Assembly (NCBI RefSeq): GCF_900129795.1
Contig: NZ_FQWW01000012.1
Span: 1-64,000 of the forward strand
Source: Flavobacterium sp. CF108
Lineage (GTDB): Bacteria; Bacteroidota; Bacteroidia; Flavobacteriales; Flavobacteriaceae
DNA length: 64,000 nt
Reading direction: 5' to 3'
Shown here: positions 42,683-51,271 of the stretch, piece after piece
Layout: each line of letters starts with the position of its first letter
How positions within the stretch are numbered: the stretch's first letter is position 1
The notes under the pieces: generated by a model
Databases searched by the model: none
What the model saw: only the letters and a program-made list of their open reading frames with translations
Told to the model about the DNA's origin: nothing
Position numbers and translations under genes: made by a program

Positions 42683-43279
42683 ATGAAAAATAAAATTATA
42701 ATTCTAATCGCAATTTTGGCATTGTATTCTTGTCAAAGTAAAACGGAATCAAAAAACATTATTAAAACGATTGTTCAGGATACATTGTATAAAACAATTG
42801 GAGGAACTGCTGATGTAAGTAATGCTCCCGCAAAAGATGATAAAGCAGCCAAATTGATTCGGAAACAATTGAATGTTTTATTAAAGAAAGATATTCCCGC
42901 AATGGCAAAAGAAGACAGATTCTTTTATTATGAAGCTTTTGATTTAAATAATGATAAGAAAAACGAATACTTTGTTGGTTTCTCCAATTCCTATTTCTGT
43001 GGAAGCGGAGGCTGTTCGGGATATATTTTAAATAACGACGGAAGTGTAATTAATCATTTCACCGTAACTGATTTTCCAATTTATGTAACTACTTCATCTA
43101 CTGAAAAATTCTATAATCTTTTAATGAAAAGCGGTGGTTTATTTCATCTTATAAAAATGAAAAACGGGAAATATCCAACAAATCCTTCTACTGAAGAAAA
43201 ATGGAAAGGTGATCTTCCAAAAGAAAGTACTAAGGTTTTGGATATTTATGATAAGAAGTTGGAGAAGTATTCGTTTTAA
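42683..43279 (+). CDS. Hypothetical lipoprotein
   Basis: The 198-residue product has a lipoprotein signal (IILIAILALYSCQSK). The mature domain contains KEDRFFYYEAFDLNNDKKNEYFVGFSNSYFCGSGGCSGYILNNDG, which resembles a calcium-loop-like DxNNDxxNE site and a Cys pair (Cys-Gly-Ser-Gly-Gly-Cys) that could form a disulfide. The family is not named with certainty. It sits 69 bp after the dehydrogenase and 90 bp before the AAA ATPase gene and probably does not belong to either. Confidence 0.65.
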   Translation: MKNKIIILIAILALYSCQSKTESKNIIKTIVQDTLYKTIGGTADVSNAPAKDDKAAKLIRKQLNVLLKKDIPAMAKEDRFFYYEAFDLNNDKKNEYFVGFSNSYFCGSGGCSGYILNNDGSVINHFTVTDFPIYVTTSSTEKFYNLLMKSGGLFHLIKMKNGKYPTNPSTEEKWKGDLPKESTKVLDIYDKKLEKYSF

Positions 43280-43331
43280 ATTACAAACAAAACTATTTTA
43301 AGTATTTAATGTTTAGAGCTCAAATAAAGTG

Positions 43332-43339
43332 TATATTTG
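43332..43339 (+). promoter_or_regulatory. TATATTTG -7 box for ATPase-RloB pair
   Basis: A full TAnnTTTG match 30 bp upstream of the ATPase ATG at 43370. It gives the pair its own transcription start. Confidence 0.55.
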
Positions 43340-43369
43340 TATAATATTTACAAATTAAACCTGTATCTG

Positions 43370-44584
43370 ATGTTTTTAAACTTTAGAGTGTCAAATTTCC
43401 GATCGATTAATGAAACGGTTGAATTGTCTATGATACCAAGTGATTTAAAAAATCCAACAAATGTAATCAAGAAGACAAATCCTGAAGCAACCAAAAATAA
43501 AGATTATTATGCATTCACTTCTGCAGCTATATATGGACCAAATGCAAGTGGAAAAAGTAATATTATTAGGGCTTTATATGAATTTAAGGAGTACGTGAGA
43601 ACTTCTACAGATAATAAACCTAATGATATTATTTCATTGTTTAATCCATTTAAACTTCATAAAACGAATATTAATAAGCCATCATCTTTCTCAATTGATT
43701 TATTAATTGAGAATGTTTTATTTAATTATAGTATTAGAGTTGCTCGTGATGAGATTTTATATGAATCTCTTTTTAGTTACCCAAAGGGATTAAAAGTTAA
43801 AGTTTTTGAAAGGTTTCGTCAAGAATTTATTAAAGGGAATGGTTATGAAGGAATTTTCGAGTCTATAAGACAGCGTACAACAGAAAATCAATTGTTTTTG
43901 GGTAAAGTAGCTTTAGAAAACAATGAAATTGCGAGAAAAGTTTATTGGGGAATAGTCCAAATACTTACACTTACGACTGATACGCTTCATTCTGATGATT
44001 TTAATAAAAAAGAGAGTAGCTCTATTTTTTTGGATGATGAAATTTTAAAGTTATCTAAATCATTAATTCAAAAAATTGATACCCAAGTTGTTGATTTTGA
44101 AGAAGAAAATGGAAAACTTAAAACATTTCATTTAGATACGAATGGACAAAAGATAGAATTTGAATTTGATGATGAGTCTTCTGGAACACAAAGGGTTATT
44201 GCTTTTATACCATTAGTTTTTCTAACTTTAAGTTATGGAGGTATATTTATTGTAGATGAATTTGAAAGAAGCTTGCATCCAGAAATTGCGCAATATATAT
44301 TAAGATTGTTTAACGATCCGGAAATAAATATTAAGGGTGCTCAATTTATTTTTGCTACTCATGATACTACTTTATTAAGTCCTGAAAATAAATTAAGAAG
44401 AGATCAGATTAATTTAGTGGAAAAAAATATAAAAGGAGAAACAGAATTATATACTGTTTCTGATATTAAAGGAGTTAGAGAAGGTAATTTTGAAAAATGG
44501 TATATCGAAGGAAGGTTAGGGGCGGTGCCAAATATTGCAAAAGAAACTTTTAGGCATGAATTAATTGAATTTATAAATTCTTAA
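43370..44584 (+). CDS. AAA-15/Abi-type ATPase of putative defence pair
   Basis: The 404-residue OLD/SMC-like ATPase begins MFLNFRVSNFRSINETVELSMIP, a typical N-terminus of AAA_15/AAA_21 proteins. It has Walker A in YGPNASGKSN (about 55-63), the ABC-type signature ESSGTQR and Walker B GIFIVDEFERSLHPE followed by FATHDTTLL. The ATG at 43370 is chosen over the TTG at 43337. Genes of this family paired with RloB-type partners occur in AbiL-like and related abortive-infection systems. The RloB gene follows after 2 bp. Function in phage defence is inferred. Confidence 0.85.
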   Translation: MFLNFRVSNFRSINETVELSMIPSDLKNPTNVIKKTNPEATKNKDYYAFTSAAIYGPNASGKSNIIRALYEFKEYVRTSTDNKPNDIISLFNPFKLHKTNINKPSSFSIDLLIENVLFNYSIRVARDEILYESLFSYPKGLKVKVFERFRQEFIKGNGYEGIFESIRQRTTENQLFLGKVALENNEIARKVYWGIVQILTLTTDTLHSDDFNKKESSSIFLDDEILKLSKSLIQKIDTQVVDFEEENGKLKTFHLDTNGQKIEFEFDDESSGTQRVIAFIPLVFLTLSYGGIFIVDEFERSLHPEIAQYILRLFNDPEINIKGAQFIFATHDTTLLSPENKLRRDQINLVEKNIKGETELYTVSDIKGVREGNFEKWYIEGRLGAVPNIAKETFRHELIEFINS

Positions 44585-44586
44585 GA

Positions 44587-45180
44587 ATGGCTAAAAGAAG
44601 ACCAGTAAATAATTTTAAAGTAAGATCATTTAAAGAGAAAATTGTAATTCTTTGTGAAGGATTAACCGAGAAAAATTATTTTAATGCAATGAAAGAAGAT
44701 TTGGGTTTACCTAAAACTATAGCAGTAAATGTAATTGATTGTAAAGGAGATGTAACTGATATTTTAAAAAATGCAAAGAAAGATGGTTTTGAAAAAATAT
44801 TCGTAGTTTTTGATCATGATAATTTTCCAAAAAGAGGAGATGTTTTCAAACTTGCTTCTCAAAAAGATGCAGTTGTTATTTTTTCTAGTATATGTTTTGA
44901 AACCTGGTATTTGTTACACTTTAAAAATTCGACCAAAGCTTTTATTTCAGAAGCAGAGCTAGAAAAAGAACTAAAAAAATGTACAGGAATGGAAAGTTAT
45001 GAAAAAAATAACTTTAAACATTATTCAATTCTAAAAGATAAAACGGCTATTGCAAAATCAAATGCAGAAAAGACTAGATTGACTGTTATTAAAAATAATG
45101 ATGGGGTAGAAGTTTTTAATTTAAATCCTTTTACTAATGTAGATGAATTAGTTGTTTATTTAGAAAACCAAAAACAATAA
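44587..45180 (+). CDS. RloB family protein (Toprim-like)
   Basis: The 197-residue product matches RloB: KIVILCEGLTEKNYFNAMK (first acidic motif), KIFVVFDHDNFPKRGD (second acidic DxD motif) and SSICFETWYLLHF, the typical RloB block. These are the Glu and Asp-x-Asp arrangement of a Toprim-like nuclease site, so it may cut nucleic acid when released by the ATPase. It is encoded 2 bp after the ATPase gene and closed by a terminator, so the pair is a self-contained cassette. Confidence 0.85.
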   Translation: MAKRRPVNNFKVRSFKEKIVILCEGLTEKNYFNAMKEDLGLPKTIAVNVIDCKGDVTDILKNAKKDGFEKIFVVFDHDNFPKRGDVFKLASQKDAVVIFSSICFETWYLLHFKNSTKAFISEAELEKELKKCTGMESYEKNNFKHYSILKDKTAIAKSNAEKTRLTVIKNNDGVEVFNLNPFTNVDELVVYLENQKQ

Positions 45181-45213
45181 AAAAAGGAGCTTCAATAAAA
45201 AGCTCCTTTTTAA
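45181..45213. terminator. Bidirectional terminator between RloB and lysS
   Basis: AAAAAGGAGCTT pairs with AAGCTCCTTTTT around CAATAAA, directly after the RloB stop and before the convergent lysS stop. Confidence 0.85.
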
Positions 45214-45236
45214 ATTTTATATTATTTCAAAAGAAT

Positions 45237-46940
45237 TTACTCCACCAATTCCACAGTTTTAAACTCGCCGTCAACGACAACTTTAGTCAAACCATGTTTC
45301 GATAAGTTTTTCATAGACACATCCCATTTTTTACCGCTTAAAGCAGAAGTAACTTTTAGCTGTCCTAATTCCATTTTATTTTCATTTCCTTTCAATAAAG
45401 TAATGATTACTTTTTCTTCATCAGAAAGTTCAATTTGAGCTTGTTTTTTCTCCGGACGCATTTGCGGGAACAATAAAACTTCCTGAATCGAAGCGTTGTT
45501 TGTTAAATACATAATCAAACGATCCATTCCAATTCCCATTCCAGACGTTGGAGGCATACCGTATTCAAGCGCTCTTAAGAAATCTTCATCAATAACACCG
45601 TTTGCTTCATCATCACCTTTTTCAGATAAGCGCATTTGATCTTCAAAACGCTCACGCTGATCAATTGGGTCGTTTAATTCAGAATAAGCATTTGCTATTT
45701 CTTTACCACAAACCATTAATTCAAAACGCTCTGTAAGTTCAGGATTGTCGCGGTGTTCTTTACAAAGAGGGGACATTTCTTTAGGATAATCCGTAATGAA
45801 AGTGGGCTGAATGTAGTTTCCTTCGCATTTAGCTCCAAAAATTTCATCAATTAATTTTCCTTTACCCATTGTTTTATCAACCTCGATTCCCATTCCTCTT
45901 GCAGCTTCAAATAATTCTTCTTCCGTTTTTCCAGAAATGTCAAAACCAGTAAAATGTTTGATAGAATCAGTCATTGTAACGCGTGCATAAGGCGCTTTAA
46001 AGTTGATTTGGTGTTCGCCAAAAGTAACTTCGCTTGTTCCGTTTACGGCAATAGCACAATGTTCAAGCAATCCTTCAGCAAATTCCATCATCCAGTTGTA
46101 GTCTTTGTAAGCTACATATATTTCCATTGCAGTAAATTCAGGATTATGCGTTCTGTCCATTCCTTCATTACGGAAGTTTTTAGAGAACTCATAAACACCT
46201 TCAAATCCACCAACAATTAATCTTTTTAAGTACAATTCGTTTGCAATACGCATGTAAAGCGGAATATCAAGCGAATTATGGTGTGTGATAAACGGACGCG
46301 CTGCAGCTCCACCCGGGATTGGCTGTAAAACCGGAGTTTCAACTTCAAGATATCCTGCATCGTTAAAGTACCCACGCATAGCGCTGAATAACTTAGTACG
46401 TTTAATGAAAGTTTCTTTAACATGTTGATTCACTGTTAAATCTACATAACGCATTCTGTAACGTAACTCTGCATCATTAAAGGCATCGTGAACGTTTCCT
46501 TCTTCATCTACTTTAGGTAAAGGAAGCGGACGTAATGTTTTACTTAAGAAAGTAAATCCGTTTACACGGATACATTTTGCACCAACTTGTGTAGTAAACA
46601 ATTCTCCTTCAATACCAATAAAGTCACCTAAATCAGTTAATTTTTTAAATACCTGATTGTATAAAGTTTTATCGTCACCTTCACACAAAACATCACGATT
46701 TACATATAATTGAATACGTCCTTCGCTATCCTGCAATTCAGCAAAACAAGCTTTTCCCTGATCTCTCACGCTCATCAAACGACCCGCAACGATAACCTTC
46801 TTACCTTCTTCAAATGACTCCTTTATTTGCTTAGAAGTATGATTTACAGGAAAAAGATTAGCTGGATAAGGATTGATTCCCAGACTGCGTAAGTTTTGAA
46901 GTTTTTCTCTTCTGATGATTTCTTGTTCTGATAATGCCAT
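45237..46940 (-). CDS. lysS: Lysine--tRNA ligase, class II
   Basis: The 567-residue enzyme has the N-terminal OB-fold anticodon domain (VIVAGRLMSVRDQGKACFAEL) and the class II catalytic core with motif 2 FRNEGMDRTHNPEFTAMEIY and motif 3 GMPPTSGMGIGMDRLIMYL. A C-terminal extension of about 60 residues beyond the usual end is common in Bacteroidota lysS. It charges tRNA-Lys in the cytoplasm. It is transcribed alone. Confidence 0.97.
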   Translation of the reverse strand: MALSEQEIIRREKLQNLRSLGINPYPANLFPVNHTSKQIKESFEEGKKVIVAGRLMSVRDQGKACFAELQDSEGRIQLYVNRDVLCEGDDKTLYNQVFKKLTDLGDFIGIEGELFTTQVGAKCIRVNGFTFLSKTLRPLPLPKVDEEGNVHDAFNDAELRYRMRYVDLTVNQHVKETFIKRTKLFSAMRGYFNDAGYLEVETPVLQPIPGGAAARPFITHHNSLDIPLYMRIANELYLKRLIVGGFEGVYEFSKNFRNEGMDRTHNPEFTAMEIYVAYKDYNWMMEFAEGLLEHCAIAVNGTSEVTFGEHQINFKAPYARVTMTDSIKHFTGFDISGKTEEELFEAARGMGIEVDKTMGKGKLIDEIFGAKCEGNYIQPTFITDYPKEMSPLCKEHRDNPELTERFELMVCGKEIANAYSELNDPIDQRERFEDQMRLSEKGDDEANGVIDEDFLRALEYGMPPTSGMGIGMDRLIMYLTNNASIQEVLLFPQMRPEKKQAQIELSDEEKVIITLLKGNENKMELGQLKVTSALSGKKWDVSMKNLSKHGLTKVVVDGEFKTVELVE

Positions 46941-47195
46941 TTTGTGCTCTTTTTTTAAGTGTGCAAAGATAAAGAAAAGAATGTAGATTTTAGAATGCAG
47001 GTTTTAGATTTTTTGCAATAGCAATTTATTGGATTTCAATCTTTAAAATGAATGGGGAAATGGGTGGATTGTTTTGATTTTGATCGTGCGATTGCTTCGT
47101 TCCTCGCAAAGACACACAAGCCGAAATTTCTGTAAGAAATTAAACAAAAAACACAGTATCTTAGCAGCTTAGAACCTCAGAACCTTCCAAAAAAA
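46941..47195. other. 255-bp intergenic region with dispersed repeats
   Basis: Divergent spacer between lysS and a lipoprotein. It holds heptamer-like TAGATTTTAGAATG units near 46984, the common GCGATTGCTTCGTTCCTCGC repeat (47086-47115) and an inverted CTAAG tract TATCTTAGCAGCTTAG (47156-47187). No ORF. Confidence 0.65.
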
Positions 47196-47921
47196 ATGAA
47201 ATACCTCTCAGCCTTTTTATTTTTAATTCTATTAACAAGCTGTCAAATTACCGAAACCATAACCATTAATCCTGACGGAAGCGGAGATATTAAAATGGAG
47301 CAGCTTCGCGAAGAAAATAGTTATATGCAATTGGCAGGAGAATCGTACGGACGTGAAAATGTATTTCAAGACACCACATATGTTTTTAAGGAATATATTG
47401 AAAAATACAAGGAAACATTTTTAAAATATACGCCCGAAGAGCAAAAGCTGTTTCAAAAATATATTAATGTAAAAGTACATCTCAAAAAGAGTTCGTTTGA
47501 GAAAGAATTTCGAAGTATTTTTTCACTTCATTTTAATAAAGTTTCAGAAATTCCGGATTTGTATAAAACAGAAGATTACGCAGACGATCTTGAAAATAAT
47601 TATGCGTTAACGGCCGAAACCCATTATTACAAAATCTCATATGATTTTAACGGAAAAATTTTTAAACGTTTTGTTTCAATTATCAATGCAGAAGAACTCC
47701 AAAAAGCAAAAGACGGATATAAAAACTATGAATCTAAATATGGAAACTTAAAATTAACGCAGACTTATACTTTAAAATATAGTTTTCCTCAAAAGATAAA
47801 ATCAGTTTCAAATGAAAAAGCGGTTATCAGCCCTGACAAAAAATCTATAACCTTAGAATTTCAGCTCTCAGATTGTTTGCGTGATCCAGAAATGACAAAT
47901 TTAGAGGTAGTTTTAGAGTAG
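47196..47921 (+). CDS. Hypothetical lipoprotein, paralogue of 48119-48874
   Basis: The 241-residue product has a lipoprotein signal (LFLILLTSCQIT) followed by ETITINPDGSGDIKME and a C-terminal block YSFPQKIKSVSNEKAVISPDKKSITLEFQLSDCLRDPE. The lipoprotein at 48119 shares the same architecture (ENIYINDNGSGKFSVD and YHFPKKIKKVSNPNALFSDDRKSITIQYTF). The family is not recognised. The two paralogues are adjacent and separated only by a long hairpin repeat, so a tandem duplication is likely. It is presumably periplasmic or outer-membrane anchored. Confidence 0.7.
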   Translation: MKYLSAFLFLILLTSCQITETITINPDGSGDIKMEQLREENSYMQLAGESYGRENVFQDTTYVFKEYIEKYKETFLKYTPEEQKLFQKYINVKVHLKKSSFEKEFRSIFSLHFNKVSEIPDLYKTEDYADDLENNYALTAETHYYKISYDFNGKIFKRFVSIINAEELQKAKDGYKNYESKYGNLKLTQTYTLKYSFPQKIKSVSNEKAVISPDKKSITLEFQLSDCLRDPEMTNLEVVLE

Positions 47922-47926
47922 GTTTT

Positions 47927-48072
47927 TATGGCCCGCAGATTTAACGGATGAAACGGGTTTGCACAGGTTATTGTTTAGCCTGAACTTTGTCAAAGTTTTA
48001 AACTTTGACAAAGTTGCCTACAGTAAAAAAAGAAATCAGTGTAAACCTGTTTCATCCGTAAAATCCGTGGTC
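47927..48072. repeat. Long hairpin element D with TTTGTCAAAG core
   Basis: The outer arms pair AACGGATGAAACGGGTTTG with GTAAACCTGTTTCATCCGT; the core at 47983-48015 is a perfect palindrome of 16-bp arms AACTTTGTCAAAGTTT. It separates two paralogous lipoprotein genes. Confidence 0.85.
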
Positions 48073-48092
48073 AATTTTAAAAATAGAGTTTG

Positions 48093-48100
48093 TATATTTG
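48093..48100 (+). promoter_or_regulatory. TATATTTG -7 box
   Basis: A full TAnnTTTG match 18 bp before the second lipoprotein ATG at 48119, just after the hairpin element. Confidence 0.5.
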
Positions 48101-48118
48101 ATAAAAAATTATACTACG

Positions 48119-48874
48119 ATGAAATTATACAAACTATTTAGTTTTTCTTTTTTAATAGCGACATTAACAAGCTGTACTTTTACTGAAAATATTTACATTA
48201 ACGATAACGGAAGCGGAAAATTCTCTGTAGACATGGATGGTTCTGCCTTGATGGAAATGGCGGGCGACCAAGTTGGCAGCCAGATGGGAGCCAACGCAAA
48301 AAAAGACATTGATTCTACTTTTACCTTCAAACAATTGTTTGCCGATAAAAAAGACAGCATCGCCAAAATGTCTCCAGAAGCACAGCAAGAAATTAAAAAA
48401 CTCGAAAATTTTGTAGTTCATACTAAAATGAGCGCAGAGAAAAAACAGTTTTTAATGACTTTAGAGACTGATTTTAAAAGCGTAAACGAACTTCAGGATA
48501 TTTTGCAAACTGCCAGTACACTTCAAAAATTAGAAGGCGGAGCAGCAGCTGCAAGTCCAATGGGAAGCGGTTTTGGAAACAATAACAGCAAACTAAGTTA
48601 TACTTACGACGGAAAGAAATTTACCAGAAAAGCCACTATTGATCAGCAAAAACTGGCAGAAGTAAAAAAAGATTCGGCAGCAGATATGTCTAAAATGATG
48701 TTTGCTTCATCGAATTATATTATCAAATATCACTTTCCGAAGAAAATAAAAAAAGTATCGAACCCGAATGCTTTATTCAGCGACGATAGAAAATCAATTA
48801 CAATTCAATACACTTTCACGGATTATATGGAGAATCCTGACAAACTCAACTTTGATGTTGAGTTTGAAAAATAA
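48119..48874 (+). CDS. Hypothetical lipoprotein, paralogue of 47196-47921
   Basis: The 251-residue product has a lipoprotein signal (LIATLTSCTFT). It shares the ENIYINDNGSGKFSVD start and the IKYHFPKKIKKVSNPNA end with its upstream paralogue, but has a longer middle with an Ala/Gly-rich segment EGGAAAASPMGSGFG. The ATG at 48119 is chosen because it places the signal first and lies after the -7 box. It is 5 bp from lipB, so the two are co-transcribed; the AraC-type gene follows too. Confidence 0.72.
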   Translation: MKLYKLFSFSFLIATLTSCTFTENIYINDNGSGKFSVDMDGSALMEMAGDQVGSQMGANAKKDIDSTFTFKQLFADKKDSIAKMSPEAQQEIKKLENFVVHTKMSAEKKQFLMTLETDFKSVNELQDILQTASTLQKLEGGAAAASPMGSGFGNNNSKLSYTYDGKKFTRKATIDQQKLAEVKKDSAADMSKMMFASSNYIIKYHFPKKIKKVSNPNALFSDDRKSITIQYTFTDYMENPDKLNFDVEFEK

Positions 48875-48879
48875 TTAAA

Positions 48880-49581
48880 ATGAATACAAAAATTCAACTT
48901 CAAGATCTTGGAAACCGAGATTATAAATCGACTTGGGAATATCAGGAAGAACTTTTTCAGGATATTGTTGACTTAAAAATCAAAAACAGAAGAGAAGAAC
49001 TTGACTTGCCAACACCAAATTATTTGTTGTTTGTAGAACATCCGCATGTTTATACTTTAGGCAAAAGCGGTGATTTTGAGAACTTATTATTAAACGAAAA
49101 ACAGCTCGAAGCAAAAGGGGCAAGTTTTTATAAAATCAACCGCGGCGGTGATATTACGTATCACGGGCCGGGACAAATTGTTGGATATCCCATTCTGGAT
49201 TTAGAAAATTTCTTTACGGATATTCATAAATATCTGCGTTTTCTGGAAGAAGCAATGATTTTAACTTTAGCAGAATACGGTTTAGAGTCGGGCAGAAGCG
49301 AAGGCGAAACCGGAGTCTGGCTTGGCGTTGGAACTCCGTTTGCACGCAAGATTTGTGCAATGGGCGTTCGCGCTTCACGTTGGGTTACCATGCACGGATT
49401 TGCTTTAAACGTAAATGTTGATTTAGGTTATTTTGATAATATAATTCCGTGCGGCATTCGTGGAAAAGGGGTTACCTCTTTAAACGTAGAACTTGGCGTA
49501 GAAAAAGTTGACGAAGAAGAAGTAAAGTCTAAAATAATTAAACATGTAGCTAATTTGTTTGAAGCGGAATTTATTAAATAA
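48880..49581 (+). CDS. lipB: Octanoyltransferase
   Basis: The 233-residue cytoplasmic enzyme transfers octanoate from acyl carrier protein to lipoate-dependent proteins. The family motif RGGDITYHGPGQIVGYP (about 88-104), Lys157 in ARKICAMGVR and the active-site Cys191 in NIIPCGIRGKG are intact. It starts 5 bp after a lipoprotein stop and is followed after 20 bp by an AraC-type regulator, so it shares a transcript with both, which is unusual for lipB. Confidence 0.95.
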   Translation: MNTKIQLQDLGNRDYKSTWEYQEELFQDIVDLKIKNRREELDLPTPNYLLFVEHPHVYTLGKSGDFENLLLNEKQLEAKGASFYKINRGGDITYHGPGQIVGYPILDLENFFTDIHKYLRFLEEAMILTLAEYGLESGRSEGETGVWLGVGTPFARKICAMGVRASRWVTMHGFALNVNVDLGYFDNIIPCGIRGKGVTSLNVELGVEKVDEEEVKSKIIKHVANLFEAEFIK

Positions 49582-49601
49582 GCTTCTAAAAATAGTATAG
49601 T

Positions 49602-50420
49602 ATGAAAAATGCTGAAGAAAATAACAATTATAGAATTGCCGTTCCTTCAGCATTTGAAACTGTTTTTTCGCATTTCTACTTTGCCGAAAACAAAACAGAA
49701 TTTCCCATAACCAAAACTTTATTGCCAAGTTTTCAAAGCATTCTGGCTTTTAACTTCGGAACAAAATCCTCTTTAAAATCGCAGCAGAATACTTTTTTAG
49801 AAGTTGAAAAGTGTATTGTTCTGGGACCAATTAAACAAGCTTTTGATTATACTTTAGAACCTGGTTCACAGATTTTAGTTGCCAATTTTAAAGAAGATGC
49901 TTTTTACAGATTCTTTGGCAATGCGCTTTTTGATTCGATGCCCATTCATCCCGATGATTTAATTAATGAAAACTGTTTTACGGTTTTATGGGAAGAACTT
50001 CAAAATATTCCTGATCCAAAAGAATGTGTCGATTATATTTTAGATTTCTGCAAACCTTATTTGCGGGAACAAACGGCAATTACAACCCTTTTAAACGATT
50101 TTCAAGATCAGAATTTAAATCCCATAAAAGCGATTGCTTCACAGATCAACCAAACCGAAAGAAATATTCAGCTCAATCAAAAGAAAGTTTTTGGTTATTC
50201 CGTTAAAGAAGCCAATCGCTATGAAAGATTTTTAAAAGCCGTTGATCAGATTCAGAAAAATATACTAAACGACTTAAAAATAGATTGGTTAACGATTGTT
50301 GACCAATGCGGATATTACGATCAAAGCCAGCTTATTCATGACTTTAAATATTACATGAATATTTCGCCAACAAAATTTCTTAAATTTCAAAGCGATATCT
50401 GCAGTTCAAAACCGCAATAA
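49602..50420 (+). CDS. AraC family transcriptional regulator
   Basis: The 272-residue protein has a C-terminal AraC-type double HTH (about 175-265: IASQINQTERNIQLNQKKVFGYSVKEANRYERFLKA then IVDQCGYYDQSQLIHDFKYYMNISPTKFLKF). The N-terminal domain is of the DUF6597-like cupin kind (LLPSFQSILAFNFG). It probably controls the flavodoxin-fold reductase next door, which has its own promoter 44 bp downstream of the stop. The ligand is unknown. Confidence 0.88.
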   Translation: MKNAEENNNYRIAVPSAFETVFSHFYFAENKTEFPITKTLLPSFQSILAFNFGTKSSLKSQQNTFLEVEKCIVLGPIKQAFDYTLEPGSQILVANFKEDAFYRFFGNALFDSMPIHPDDLINENCFTVLWEELQNIPDPKECVDYILDFCKPYLREQTAITTLLNDFQDQNLNPIKAIASQINQTERNIQLNQKKVFGYSVKEANRYERFLKAVDQIQKNILNDLKIDWLTIVDQCGYYDQSQLIHDFKYYMNISPTKFLKFQSDICSSKPQ

Positions 50421-50445
50421 AGCCGATTTCGTTTTCTTACAATTA

Positions 50446-50471
50446 CTGCCCAAACCTGCGTTATACATTTG
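50446..50471 (+). promoter_or_regulatory. Promoter of NAD(P)H oxidoreductase
   Basis: TACATTTG at 50464-50471 is preceded by a TTA about 18 bp upstream, close to the TTG-N17-23-TAnnTTTG consensus. It lies 29 bp before the ATG at 50500. Confidence 0.5.
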
Positions 50472-50499
50472 TCATGTTCAATCTTTAAAACTAGAAAAC

Positions 50500-51099
50500 A
50501 TGAAAAATTTAATTATTTACGCACATCCAAACGAAGCAAGTTTAAACCATTTCTTCAAAAATACAATTGTATCATCTTTAGAAAAATCAGGACAGGAAAT
50601 TGTGGTCCGTGATTTAAACGAAATCAATTTTAATCCGGTTCTTTCTTTGCAGGACATGCAGGGACAAAGAATGGGACAAGTTGCAGAAGATATCCAAACA
50701 GAACAGGATTTTATTTCGTGGGCAGATCAAATTATTTTTGTTTACCCAATTTGGTGGACAGGAATGCCGGCTATTATGAAAGGTTATATTGACCGTGTTT
50801 TTAGTTACGGATTTGCGTATCGATACGATCAGGGCGTTCAAAAAGGTTTACTGACAGGAAAACAAGCCATTATTGTAAATTCTCATGGAAAATCGAATGC
50901 TGAGTATGAAGCGATGGGAATGGACAAAGCTTTGGAATTAACTTCGGATATTGGAGTTTTTAAATATTGCGGATTTGAAATCAAACAGCACTTTTATTTT
51001 GACAAGGCAGACAGAGCCTCGGTAGAAAGCGTTTTAGAATGGGAAAATGAACTTAAAAATGTTTTTAAAATGATTGACGAAGTTTCTGTTTTTCAATAG
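50500..51099 (+). CDS. NAD(P)H-dependent oxidoreductase, flavodoxin fold
   Basis: The 199-residue flavoprotein of the KefF/MdaB/quinone reductase type has the FMN-binding start LIIYAHPNEASLNHFF and the phosphate/ring segment FVYPIWWTGMPAIMKGYIDRVFSYGFAYRYD. It should reduce quinones or similar electrophiles by two electrons in the cytoplasm. The adjacent AraC regulator suggests inducible detoxification. It has its own -7 box. Confidence 0.92.
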   Translation: MKNLIIYAHPNEASLNHFFKNTIVSSLEKSGQEIVVRDLNEINFNPVLSLQDMQGQRMGQVAEDIQTEQDFISWADQIIFVYPIWWTGMPAIMKGYIDRVFSYGFAYRYDQGVQKGLLTGKQAIIVNSHGKSNAEYEAMGMDKALELTSDIGVFKYCGFEIKQHFYFDKADRASVESVLEWENELKNVFKMIDEVSVFQ

Positions 51100-51214
51100 A
51101 AATTTATTTTTCAAAAGAATAATTGCAAAAAATCTAAAAATGATCAGCAAACGCTAAGGATTTTGAATTGATGGTAAATTGCAGCACTATCGTGGTTTTC
51201 TAATGTTTTTATGG

Positions 51215-51222
51215 TAAATTTG
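51215..51222 (+). promoter_or_regulatory. TAAATTTG -7 box
   Basis: A full TAnnTTTG match 49 bp upstream of the NTF2-like gene start at 51272. Confidence 0.45.
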
Positions 51223-51271
51223 GTTTTACACTTAAATTATAAGCTTTTAACTAAATCTAATCTAACAACTT

